A stretch of 64,000 nucleotides of DNA from Leptodactylus fallax (lineage: Eukaryota > Chordata > Amphibia > Anura > Leptodactylidae), in contig CAMRHE010000329.1 of NCBI GenBank assembly GCA_947044405.1, positions 1,114,501 through 1,178,500 of the forward strand, in the 5' to 3' direction. The notes under the pieces were generated by a model. The model saw only the letters and a list, made by a program, of their open reading frames with translations. It searched no databases and was not told the DNA's origin. Shown here piece by piece: positions 47,973 to 58,652 of this stretch. The first letter of the stretch is position 1. The number at the start of each line of letters is the position of its first letter. A program made the translations under genes and the position numbers.

Positions 47973-50900
47973 CTGCCAAGAAGAAAACTGATTTTATTAA
48001 TTTGCCCTTTACGTATATACTCTTTATGTATAGATTGATATTTTATAACATTTCTATAGAAATTGTCCATACAAATTACAAGGCTTATGGCAAAATTCAA
48101 TTATTAACAGGACTGGTCATACACATTACAGTATATGCTTGGCATTTAGAGCTCAAAACAGATGACAATCTAACAGTAGATCTCAGAGCTCGGACCAGTA
48201 GATCATGATGTTCGGCCACCAGGCTGTTCTCCTCCAGTTTCCCACTTGTGTGGTGAGGCCAGCATCTTCATCGGTCCATGTTGCGGTGTGCCGGTCACTA
48301 CTCTTTTCTAGTGAAATGCTCAGTGTAGAATCATAAAGGATCCTGTGAGTCAGTGCTATTAGGTGGTGTCCGTCTCACACACTCCCTGACAGCTGCATGG
48401 ACTTTACTACAGGGGGAGGAGCAGTATGGTCATGTATGAGGAAGCCATGGCTTTGGAGTAAGTGTAAGGCTTAAAAAGAGGGTAAAAGTGGATGCACAAA
48501 ACAACTTTTTGGTGCACAGAGGCTCTGTGTAGGGACTCCTCCAGCTACTTAAGGAGAGAGACCCTGCACTCAAGAAGCTAATGGAAGATATAAAAAAGAT
48601 CACAATTAACCATTTCTTGGGCAATAAGCGATTCCATCACTTAGATGGGGGAATACTGCTCAGCACTGCTTTCCGAGCACAGTGGATAGCACACCTTAAT
48701 GAACACTCATTAGGGTTTTTATACGGTATAGTGGCCCTATGTTGTATATCTCCATAGCAGCCCTAACAAATATTCCTCTTCCATAAGAAAGGGAGCTGAT
48801 TCACCCAAAATAAATCCTAAAAGTTTAAATTTTGTTGGAAACCGAAATTTTTAGAAATTCAGGTCAAATCTGGTTTGTCACATCTTTACTTATCTACCTG
48901 TATGGCATGCACTCTATTGCTGGATCATCTCCTCCATCTGTAACCCTATCATCCACCGGTGAGTGTAAGGATATTGTTTTCTGACAGTATTGATACGTCC
49001 TTCATTAATGTGGGTTTACGGCTGTCTGGTTGTTGTGTAATTCAGCCTTACTACTAAGTCCGGGAGGTATAGGAGTACCACATTACAACATGGGAAAGTG
49101 AATTTCTCTAGGTAAAGTGCAGTTATGTGGTATTTGTTTAATGGGGCACTGCAGGACCTGAGCCCAAAAGTTTGCAAGCCATGAGTACATGGGGGACTTC
49201 ATGTGCCCAGGGTCACCGCTGAGTTCTGTGATGGGGTATGCTGAGCGCCTATATTTGGGCCTCATTGGTGACTCCGGGCACATGATGTCATTGGGGAGAC
49301 CAAGACTGCGTGCCGCACACTACAAGGAGGTCCAAAAGAAGCAAGGGAAGGTGAGTATAAATGTTTGTTATTTTTCGCACCTTCCCTGAGCCTTCATCTA
49401 TTATGCTCTATAGTCTGAAGAGACCCCAGGGTACAATAATTTCACTTCTGGTTTGTACCGAACTTGTCTGACCCGGAACCAATCAGTGACCCGAGCCACC
49501 CGAATCGGAAACTAATCTTGGAATATTCGCCTATCTCTATTCATTGGGAACACATACAACCTCCCTAAACAGACTCAGACTGGACCACGGGGAACAGTTG
49601 AGTCCGCCGGTGGACACCTAGACCTCCACTATTCACTGCACTACATACAGTATCGTACAGCATCTCATACAGCCTATGCTGTATCAACTGCCTAAAGGAA
49701 GTGGAATCCACTAAGTGGTACGGCAGTGACTGCACCACCAGCAACTTAGCCGGGTGGGAATTCAATGAACACATAGAGGACTGGACATGTATTGTTGCCT
49801 CCTGCCCACACATTCCTTTATAGATTAGTGATGATGGAATGGAAAAGGAGAAGTTGGAGTAGGAGAAGTAGACGGCGATGATGACAATGACCATGTACTA
49901 CTCGAAAGAGAAGGAGGACGGTCGTAGAGGTGATGCCACTTCATGTGTTACTAGAGAGCCATTACTACATCAGTGTCTGAACAGCTATGGTTTATTTTCT
50001 GTCTTCGGAGCTTACACACGGTGATGCTTTTGTCCAGAATTGTAGAGAAAAATTCCCACAAGATGCAAGCAGAATGCTACCGTAAACAACAATGGAAACA
50101 TTGCTGTCACTGCCACCATCACCGAAGCTTGCTCTGGGTCTCACTTTTTGAGCCTATACCAACAGCAGCACTGGCATCACCTGTTCCTGAGCTGACCACA
50201 GTAGAAGCAGATCTACCCATGTTTGTCATTCCTGCACGCCATGTGTTAAGGTGGTATTCCTATTTCAAGGATCATATTCATACTTCTAGCTTAAGTTAAC
50301 TGAAGTGTTGTACCCAATACATTTCTCTATCTTGCTCTGTTTGCCTGATACGGTTACTTAAATCTCCTCATTATTTGCAGCTGGTTGCCTAGGTTAAAGT
50401 CCCTGCTCCTGGCAAAACACATTATCTTCTCTCCCTCTCTCTGCATACTGCTTTCAGTTGCTAAGCCCTGTTAACGCTAGATAAGTTTCTTGAGCAGTGT
50501 GTGTGTTATCTATGTATGTAAATCCAGACATAACAGTACCATTTACAAAAAGTGTGAGCTCCATGCTGGAATTAGCTGAAAGCCAGGAACTGGAGGGGAG
50601 AGGAGAAAGGAGGGCATCTGAAATCCTGAGATGACAAAACCCCTTGAATGATTATCTAGTATCTAGTCACCAACATTCCTGGATCTCGTAGCACGGACCT
50701 GTCCTACAAAAACTTTTCTGTTTTCTGGGTATATGTCTCCCATGGCCATTATTGGCTCTCAGAGATCATGATGCATAATCGGGGCCCAGACTAATTTATA
50801 TGCCCAGCAGTTTTCCATTCAAACCCATGTCATCATTTGCTAGACCCCAAAATGAGAAAGAGTTTATGACAGTCAGTGCTGCATATGAGCCTAGTGAAAA

Positions 50901-52147
50901 AACCGAAAGGCAACACTGGAGCACAGATATTTTATACAACATCCCAATTTATTGCAAGGCCATGTCTGGGACACAGCCAGGCGGTAAATAATGATAAAAA
51001 ACAGCACAGAACCCTAGAAGACCCCACAAATGTACCACTATGTATAATCTGACTACAACAAAACACAGATCTTAAAACAAAAAAAAAATGTAGTTGGAAA
51101 ATGAGTAGAATCTGTGACTGTTCTCTGCTCACCTGGGCGGTTCCCTGTAGGAATGTCCTCCTCACACTCCTCATCACCTCTCACATAGGGCTCTGTAGTA
51201 TTAATATTCTTCACATCTTTATCCTGAGTCAGAAGCTGTGAAAGAAATATTGTAAATAACATATAATACTGCTGGATAACCCAAGACTGACCACAAGGAC
51301 TTCACAGCCCGTCTACACATCATAGGGAATATCTCCATCTACCTGATCATCCTGTGGAAGAAGAGGACTGGGACATCTCTCCGGTGTTGTCCTCTTACTG
51401 GATCTACCTGTAGGAAACACAGACAGGGACTGAATTCATTCTGTACATACAAATAATGGAAGTCCATGTGTATATAGTCATGTCTATTACCTGGTGATGT
51501 GAGGGGCTGGTGGTCCTCCATCATCACCTCCTTGTACAGATCCTTGTGTCCTTCTAAATACTCCCACTCCTCCATGGAGAAATAGACAGCGACATCCTGA
51601 CACCTTATAGGAACCTGACAACACAATGATACAGTCATCACCCAGACCCCTCCAGTTACTGTATAATGTCCCAGCATTCCCAGCAGTGTCACCTCTCCAG
51701 TCAGCAGCTCCAGCATCTTGTTGGTGAGTTCTAGGATCTTCTGTCCATTGATCTCCTCCTGTATCAGGGGGTGAGGTGGATGCCCTGGGATTGGGCTCAG
51801 GGTTCCTCCATATCCTTCATACACAGGGGCCTGACAGCGCCCACTAGAGGTCTTCTTCACTACTGTGTAATCCTGGTTATGGGGAGACACATTAATAAAT
51901 ATCACTACATCCATGTCCAGAGTCCATCACCTCTCCAGTCATATCATCTGTTATTACTATAGATAAGAATGATGTAATGTGACATCATCAGAATCTCTCA
52001 CCTCTCCAGTAAGCTGGTAGATGATCTCTAGGGTGAGATTTAATATACTTTCCGCCATCTTGTTCCTGTCTCTTTCCATCCTTGATGGATCACTCAGGAA
52101 TATTCTCTTATATAGAAGATACTGAGAGGATTCTATATTGTAGGAAC
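46882..52147 (-). CDS. Gene E: complete KRAB-like C2H2 zinc-finger gene (10 fingers)
   Basis: The exons are: 5'UTR exon ending 56195; exon 1 at 52147-52002 (ATG 52058, [19 protein letters not shown]); exon 2 at 51872-51693; KRAB-A-like exon 3 at 51614-51491; exon 4 at 51407-51343; acidic exon 5 at 51235-51133; finger exon 47972-46882. Coding lengths 57, 180, 124, 65, 103 and 1091 sum to 1620 bp, giving 539 residues with every phase in agreement and no internal stop. By family this is a nuclear DNA-binding protein. The KRAB-type box suggests transcriptional control, usually repression. It is the only gene here with no visible lesion. I do not recognise a specific orthologue. Confidence 0.85.
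51133..51235 (-). CDS. Gene E exon 5 (acidic linker)
   Basis: The exon encodes [20 protein letters not shown] and the acidic run to TGNRP. One Ser-to-Arg change distinguishes it from copies A and B. Confidence 0.8.
51343..51407 (-). CDS. Gene E exon 4 (Ser/Pro-rich)
   Basis: This 65-bp exon between GTAGAT donor and TCCTACAG acceptor encodes the same [20 protein letters not shown] as in A, D and F. Confidence 0.8.
51491..51614 (-). CDS. Gene E exon 3, KRAB-A-like box
   Basis: Intact 124-bp exon with [20 protein letters not shown]. It is preceded by the 78-bp mini-intron at 51615-51692. Confidence 0.85.
51693..51872 (-). CDS. Gene E exon 2
   Basis: The 180-bp, phase-0 exon encodes [20 protein letters not shown] and ends [12 protein letters not shown]. 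It is the intact reference for the frameshifted exon of gene A. Confidence 0.8.
52002..52147 (-). CDS. Gene E coding exon 1
   Basis: Acceptor GCATTCAG at 52147; ATG at 52058-52056; GTGAGA donor after QLTGE. Same layout as gene A exon 1. Confidence 0.8.
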
Positions 52148-52640
52148 CTGAATGCAGAGAAGATGAGACAATGTAATAAATACATAAAATCCAGGTAAAC
52201 AGAATTACTGGAGATATTATGGGGAATTCTCTCTATTTGTGTGGACTAGAAAACGAGGTGAAGACTTGTCCAGGCAGATCTTCTATGATTGGAGTCAAAG
52301 CTTGTCACACCTTCACATGACCGCTATGGTCAAACACAGGTTGTAGTGGTGGTTCCTCTATGTATAGCATGTGACTGCTGTCGACCTTTACGGACATCAG
52401 TGGCCACAAGATGTACGTAGCGGAATCAATTCTACACCCAATATAGTTCCATTAGAGTGTTGGTGCTGGAGTGGTGGGTCCCTCTTGGCAACCATGGGAA
52501 ATAATATCTCACCCAATCACCGGCCACATTGACAACCTGCGTGACTACGTTTCCAGTATGTTGAGAAAGGTCAAAAAGGTTAGAGCAGCAGAGGCCGCAT
52601 CCAAATGGGAGTGGTAGAGATCGGTGAAGGTGAATATGAA

Positions 52641-53160
52641 TTACTTTATACACGCAATGCTAACTGGAATATCCCAGATCTTTCTCTCTCTTTCTTGAAG
52701 GGACCTTTTAGGATCAGGACTGTTACGTCTGACAGGCTGGTCTGGCCCAGAGAAAGGTTTACACACGAGGATATAAAACTTTATTGTGTGTCTGTGTAAA
52801 TTCATCCTGGTCTGCAGTTTTAGTTTTGCTTCTCCAATGTAAGTTCCTTCCTTGGATCCCCCTGTACACAGTATCATGTACACCACATTGGAGGATGGAC
52901 ATAAGAACGTTCCAGAAATGTTATAGTCCTGCTGTGTGTTTGGTACGTGGACCGCGCTTGATGGAAATGTGCCAGTCTCTGTGGGTGAGGCGAGGGCACT
53001 TCTAACCAGGTGATTCCTCAACTTTGGTGGTTGTTTATATGCGAGAAGAGGCAAATATGGGAATACTATATTTAATTTATTGTTTCTGTGAAATATTAGT
53101 TGAAGGTCAGCAGCGACTTTCCTCAAGTTGTTCATTGGCGGATCATATGTAACCACTAGG
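52641..53160 (-). mobile_element. Penelope-like element remnant with GIY-YIG-like region
   Basis: The minus-strand frame reads VTYDPPMNNLRKVAADLQLI and PKLRNHLVRSALASP, the end of a Penelope-type RT. It then reads SSNVVYMILCTGG and GTYIGEAKLKLQTRMNLHRH, the Y..I..Y.G...L..R..H pattern of the GIY-YIG endonuclease in these elements. It ends without a clear family C-terminus near 52641. Above 53160 the same frame runs into a tandem repeat. It lies in the first intron of gene E. Confidence 0.8.
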
Positions 53161-53275
53161 GGCACCCTGCTGTTGTATTCCAGGTTATATGTAACCACTA
53201 CGGGAACCCTGCTGCTGTCCTCCAGGTTGTATGTAATCACTAGGGGCACCCTGCTGTTGTCCTCCAGGTTATATA

Positions 53276-54897
53276 CAGTACAGACCAAAAGTTTGGACAC
53301 ACCTTCTCATTCCAAGAGTTTTCTGTATTTTCATGACTATAAAAATTGTAGATTCACACTGAAGGCATCAAAACTATGAATTAACACATGTGGAATTATA
53401 GACTTAACAAAACAGTGTGAAACAACTGAAAATATGTCTTATATTCTAGGTTCTTCCAAGTAGCCACCTTTTGCTTTGGTTACTGCTTTGCACACTCTTG
53501 GCATTCTCTTGATGAGCTTCAAGAGGTAGTCACCTGAAATGGTTTTCACTTCACAGGTGTGCCCTGTCAGGTTTAATAAGTGGGATTTCTTGCCTTATAA
53601 ATGGGGTTGGGACCATCAGTTGTGTTCAGAAGTCAGGTGGATACACAGCTGATAGTCCTACTGAATGGAGTGTTAGAATTTGTATTATGGCAAGAAAAAA
53701 AGCAGCTAAGTAAAGAAAAACGAGTGGCCATCATTACTTTAAGAAATGAAGGTCAGTCAGTCCGAAAAATTGGGAAAACTTTGAAAGTGTCCCCAAGTGC
53801 AGTGGCCAAAACCATCAAGCGCTACAAAGAAACTGGCTCACATGAGGACCGCCCCAGGAAAGGAAGACCAAGAGTCACCTCTGCTGCGGAGGATAAGTTC
53901 ATCCGACTCACCAGCCTCAGAAATCGCAGGTTAACAGCAGCTCAGATTAGAGACCAGGTCAATGCCACACAGAGTTCTAGCAGCAGACACATCTCTACCA
54001 TAACTGTTAAGAGGAGACTGTGTGCAGCAGGCCTTCATGGTAAAATAGCTGCTAGGAAACCACTGCTAAGGACAGGCAACAAGCAGAAGAGACTTGTTTG
54101 GGCTAAAGAACACAAGGAATGGACATTAGACCTGTGGAAATCTGTGCTTTGGTCTGATGAGTCCAAATTTGAGATCTTTGGTTCCAACCACCGTGTCTTT
54201 GTGCGACGCAGAAAAGGTGAACGAATGGACTCTAGATGCCTGGTTCCCACCGTGAAGCATGGAGGAGGAGGTGTGATGGTGTGGGGGGGCTTTGCTGGTG
54301 ACACTTTTGGGGATTTATTCAAAATTGAAGGAATACTGAACCAGCATGGTTACCACAGCATCTTGCAGCGGCATGCTATTCCATCCGGTTTGCGTTTAGT
54401 TGGACCATCATTTATTTTTCAACAGGACAATGACCCCAAACACACCTCCAGACTGTGTAAGGGCTATTTGACCAAGAAGGAGAGTGATGGGGTGCTACGC
54501 CAGATGACCTGGCCTCCAATGTCAGCAGACCTGAACCCAATCGAGATGGTTTGGGGTGAGCTGGGAGTGAAGGCAAAAGGGCCAACAAGTGCTAAGCATC
54601 TCTGGGAACTTCTTCAAGACTGTTGGAAGACCATTTCAGGTGACTACCTCTTGAAGCTCATCAAGAGAATGCCAAGAGTGTGCAAAGCAGCAATCAAAGC
54701 AAAAGGTGGCTACTTTGAAGAACCTAGAATATAAGACATATTTTCAGTTGTTTCACACTTTTTTGTTAAGTATATAATTCCACATGTGTTAATTCATAGT
54801 TTTGATGCCTTCAGTGTGAATCTACAATTTTTATAGTCATGAAAATACAGAAAACTCTTGGAATGAGAAGGTGTGTCCAAACTTTTGGTCTGTACTT
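53276..54897 (+). mobile_element. Tc1-like element (family alpha), full length
   Basis: It is 1622 bp with CAGTACAGACC and GGTCTGTACTT ends, TA on both sides, and terminal repeats of about 265 bp. It sits within the minisatellite. It is the reference for the split copy at 1260-9312. Confidence 0.95.
53687..54734 (+). pseudogene. Tc1-alpha transposase, start codon out of frame
   Basis: From KKQLSKEKRVAIITLRNEGQ to EEPRI the frame is open, with paired-like helix-turn-helix region (VRKIGKTLKVSPSAVAKTIK), LWSDESKFEIFG (first Asp), [11 protein letters not shown] (second Asp) and DLNPIEMVWGEL (Glu). But the expected ATG at 53687 is followed by a run of seven A where the other copy has six, so translation from it ends within nine codons. 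The motif WPPMSADLNP departs from the usual QSPDLNP, and three residues (DRR) after GEL are missing. Likely inactive, though only slightly damaged. Confidence 0.85.
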
Positions 54898-55265
54898 TAT
54901 AACCACTAGGGGCACCCTGCTGTTATCCTCCAGGTTATATATAACCACTAGGGGCGCCCTGCTGTTATCCTCCAGGTTATATATATAACCACTAGGGGCC
55001 CCCTTTATCCTCCAGGTATATATATAACCACTAGGGGCACCCTGCTGTTATCCTCCAGGTTATATATAACCACTAGGGGCGCCCTGCTGTCGCGTATCCT
55101 TCAGGTTATATATAACCACTAGGGGCGCCCTGCTGTTATCCTCCAGGTTATATATATAACCACTAGGGGCGCCCTGCTGTTATCCTTCAGGTTATATATA
55201 ACCACTAGGGGCGCCCTGCTGTTATCCTCCAGGTTATATATAACCACTAGGGGCGCCCTGCTGTT

Positions 55266-56194
55266 ATAACTGTTATAAGAACGTATTCCTTAGTATTAGC
55301 AGGTGTCGCTTCCTGTCTGTACCGCAGACCTTGGCTGTATAAGATGGATTTTTCATGCGTTGTGGAGGAAAGCTGTTCCATCTCCGATATCCCGGCCGGC
55401 CTGTAGGTTTAGCGTAGATTATATAGTGTTGTTATCCAGGTATATGAAACGTCTGTGAGATTTAGAGTAGGTGAGAGTGAAGCTATACTGACGCCACAGT
55501 GAATAATGGTCATGTGATGGCGTTTTTTATTTGTTCTGTTTTTTTAATGGTCACACGGCAGCATTAAATTCAATGTTAGTGAAAGGTTGCTAGTCACATG
55601 ACCATTATTGTCGTATTCCGTTGTAATGGAGCGTCAAACTATAAGTCACGTCGCCCTGCGGGTGTAAGATGGCTGTGAAGAATCTCCATTTTCAGGGTCG
55701 TTTTTCTCCTCGCTCGTGTGAACGCCGCCTTAGTGCGATGTTGGGCTCGCCTCATGAGCTCGGTGCCTTCGTGTATTACCTCAGCACTGCGCTCTCATCA
55801 TTCATCTGTAAAGGCCTGAAGAAGGCGCCATTGTCGTGTGCCGGGACACCTGCCAATCTCATCCATCGGTTTACCTTACCTACAAGACTGCGTTCTTCTT
55901 GACACAAATGTATAAAAAGTTATGAAAAATGAAATCTCCTGAAAAGTGACCATGAAAGGACAAAAAAAACTCCAGAAAAAGCAGAACCATCCAGTAGGGG
56001 GCGCTGCAGACACCGCCCCGTGTCCACCTCACACCAGGCAGGTCGTGCCTGTGACTAGAAGAGCCGCAGGGCGTTACTACATGGACATGGCTGCGACTGA
56101 CACTGCCAGGGGGAAGAGAGCCTGAGACAGCGCCACCTAGTGGAGCCACAGCACAGAGAAGCGGCCACTAATCACTGCACTCATATCTACTTAC
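55266..56194. other. First intron of gene E near the promoter, nothing assigned
   Basis: The stretch is GC-richer than its surroundings, with scattered CpG. Open frames at 55669-55902 and 55880-56149 have no recognisable homology. Confidence 0.45.
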
Positions 56195-56195
56195 C

Positions 56196-56455
56196 TCAGA
56201 GTGTACGGTGTCTGTGTGCTGCCCCTGGTTACAGGACCTGTGCTGACGTCACATCTAGGGGAGGAGTCAAAGAGTCACATGATCAGGTCCTGCTGGTATA
56301 AGTTTACATGCTCAAGAGATACTAATGGGTTAAATGACCTTGTAAGCTGTCACAGTCATGTGATCAGTCACGTGTGTGGGAGGAGTCAGGCTCCAGGCTG
56401 CGGTGGGGGAGGAGTTTCCTGAAGTTCTTTCTCCATAAAATGACCTGATGAGAAG
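56196..56455. promoter_or_regulatory. Divergent promoter and 5'UTR exons of genes E and F
   Basis: A minus-strand donor (CTGAG then GTAAGT) at 56195 ends the first exon of E. A plus-strand donor (AGAAG then GTAATA) at 56455 ends the first exon of F. The middle shares GTCACAGTCATGTGATCAG and GGGAGGAGTCAGGCTCCAGG with the A/D promoter. It holds CACGTG at about 56370 and a mirror-like AGTCACATGATCAGG at 56272. Confidence 0.65.
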
Positions 56456-56469
56456 GTAATAAAGACCTA

Positions 56470-57050
56470 AACTCATGTCATATATAATATATATCTATCT
56501 ATATACTGTACTGTATACTATATATACTGCACTGTGTGCTATATATCTATCTATATACTGTACTATACTGTATATATACTGCACTATAATGTATACTATA
56601 TATCTATATACTGCACTGTATACTATATCTCTATCTATATACTGTACTATACTGTATATATACTGCACTGTATGCTATATATCAATCTACGACGGATCAT
56701 ATATACTGTACTGTATGCTATATATCTATCTATATACTGTACTATACTGTATATATACTGCACTATAATGTATACTATATATCTATATACTGCACTGTAT
56801 ACTATATCGCTATCTATATACTGTACTATACTGTATATATACTGCACTGTATGCTATATATCTATCTATATACTGTACTATACTGTATATATACTGCACT
56901 ATAATGTATACTATATATCTATATACTGCACTGTATACTATATATCTATATACTGTACTATACTGTATACTGTATATATACTGCAATATAATGTATACTA
57001 TATATCTATATACTGCACTGTACTGTATATATACTGTACTATAGTGTATG

Positions 57051-57084
<34 letters not shown>

Positions 57085-57250
57085 TGCACTGTACATTATA
57101 CTGCACTGTATACTATATATATTGCACTGTACTGTATTATATATATATATATATGTATATATGTGTGTGTGTACTATATATATACTGTACTTTATACCAT
57201 GTATACACGCACTTCACTGTACTGTATACTATACATATATATATATAAAA
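56470..57250. repeat. A/T-rich tandem repeat in the first intron of gene F
   Basis: Units of CTATATATCTATCTATATAC then TGTACTATACTGTATATATA alternate irregularly with GCACTATAATG blocks and end in (TA)n runs. It occupies the same place as the 5-kb satellite of gene D but uses a different unit. Confidence 0.9.
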
Positions 57251-57346
57251 ATGAAGATAGTTCTGTGACAGCATTCAGGATAATAGGGATAAAGCCACTC
57301 TCTTAGTTGCACGGCAGAATCCCGTCTCCCATTAGGGGTTACTTAC

Positions 57347-57571
57347 AAAGAAGAAAAGCAGTCCAGTCCTCCAGCAACCATATACAGCATAATAGGAATT
57401 TTCTTTATTCAAACAATAGCATCACACACCACGTATCAACCCACGCAGGGACGCACTTGGTAATGACCCCTGCGTGGGTTGATACGTGGTGTGTGATGCT
57501 ATTGTTTGAATAAAGAAAATTCCTATTATGCTGTATATGGTTGCTGGAGGACTGGACTGCTTTTCTTCTTT
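57347..57571. repeat. Perfect 104-bp inverted repeat with a 17-base loop
   Basis: 57347-57450 and 57468-57571 are exact reverse complements. The arms start AAAGAAGAAAAGCAGTCC and meet at CCCACGCAGGG. No mismatch was found over the whole arm. No target duplication is obvious. Confidence 0.95.
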
Positions 57572-57604
57572 ATATATATTTATATCTAGACACTGCACTG
57601 TGCT

Positions 57605-58505
57605 GTATACACTTAAAAAAAAAAAAAAAAAAGGTATACACTAGGTACTATATTGAATTACTGTGAGAAGTCAGCTAGAGGACGTTGCAAGGTATAGAGG
57701 CAAGTCACAGAGGATGAGTCCCAATCTGAGGTCCTGACTCGTGTGGTTTGTCTGATATTACATATTCTCAACATGATATAGTTCCCCCATTCTGAAGGTA
57801 TATACTGTCCTGCTGGTCATTGGTTTGGAATGTGACCTTAAACCTTTTGTAGCAGCAGTACCGAGATATTCTAGAAAGAGTTAGACTGAAGTGCCAGGAT
57901 CATCTAGAAGGACTTTTAACCCTTACAGTGCGATGATTCTGGGTGGTTTTTGCTGTGGTGACTTTTAGGTGTTTCCCTGTCAGACATTCAGCTGTGTGCC
58001 CCTCCCATTTGCCCAGGTTTAGGACCAGGTTAGATGACCACAGGTGTCATGACCTGAAGTTATAGAATTGTATATTCCCATATATCCCATTAGAAATCTA
58101 GATGGTGGAACGCATGGCTGGTTCTGAGCCGGTCGTCTCTGGGTTTGAGCTTTGTCATTATCATGCTGACATTACCTCTATATCCCGGTGTGTACTTGTT
58201 AAGGTGACATGTCCTGGGGTAATATTCTCTTTTCCCATTTGGGAGGTATCTGGAATGTATTAGTGTTCAGGGCTATTATTCTGTATTATTCCATAATTAG
58301 CACTTTAGGCCTATTCACACACTAAGGTTATGTAAAATGACACCTGAAAAAAGGGAAGAAAATGCGATGTGTTAATAAACCATAACTTATGATGTCTATC
58401 CAGAAGTCCAGGCATGCATATACACATGTACTTAGCCTCAGTATTTCACACATGATCATCCCTGTAGTGTTCAGAGTTTCTCCTATTTTACATGGCCGCC
58501 TGCAG
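57605..58505 (+). other. Gene F first intron, distal part
   Basis: After an A-run (57615-57632) the sequence is unassigned intron. It contains no coding frame I would support. Confidence 0.45.
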
Positions 58506-58652
58506 TGCTGGATCCTCCAGTTCATCAAATTAATCCAGCCCTTAACGCTCCTTCTCCTCAACGACCCACCAAGGATGGACAAGGACAGGAATGAGATCAG
58601 CAGAAGATTATTAGACTTCACCTTGGAGATCATCTACCTGCTGACCGGAGAG
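58506..58652 (+). CDS. Gene F coding exon 1
   Basis: Acceptor GCCTGCAG, a 69-base leader, ATG at 58575, then 26 codons to LLTGE and a GTGACC donor. The leader ACGACCCACCAAGG is shared with gene D. Confidence 0.75.

Larger units (their letters stand above)
44194..51292 (-). repeat. Source arm of the inverted segmental duplication (partner 2139-8794)
   Basis: The arm contains gene E's finger exon, acidic exon and last intron, and the 3' flank with Tc1-gamma and piggyBac. It is the likely source, because it is continuous with the rest of gene E beyond 51292 and with more piggyBac below 44194, whereas the other arm stops inside Tc1 at both ends. Confidence 0.85.
53155..55265. repeat. Minisatellite grown from Penelope-like coding sequence, split by Tc1-alpha
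   Basis: Units of about 40 bp read TATATAACCACTAGGGGC then ACCCTGCTGTTATCCTCCAG. About three are left of the Tc1 and about nine to the right (54898-55265). The left units are in frame with the element's RT, on the minus strand giving repeated NLEDNSRVPLVVTY. Confidence 0.85.

Noticed and set aside
51339..51914. A single 191-codon frame across exons 2 to 4 of gene E (with equals in A and F)
   Set aside because: It reads through the 78-bp mini-intron and a second intron with clear GT/AG borders. The spliced model keeps the phase with the acidic and finger exons.
54150..54190. CTGATGAGTCC as a second hammerhead core
   Set aside because: It lies in Tc1 transposase coding sequence and lacks the GAAA element and stem III at the right distance.
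56475..57268. Long Ile/Tyr-rich open frames
   Set aside because: They come from the A/T-rich tandem repeat in gene F's intron and have no start context or homology.
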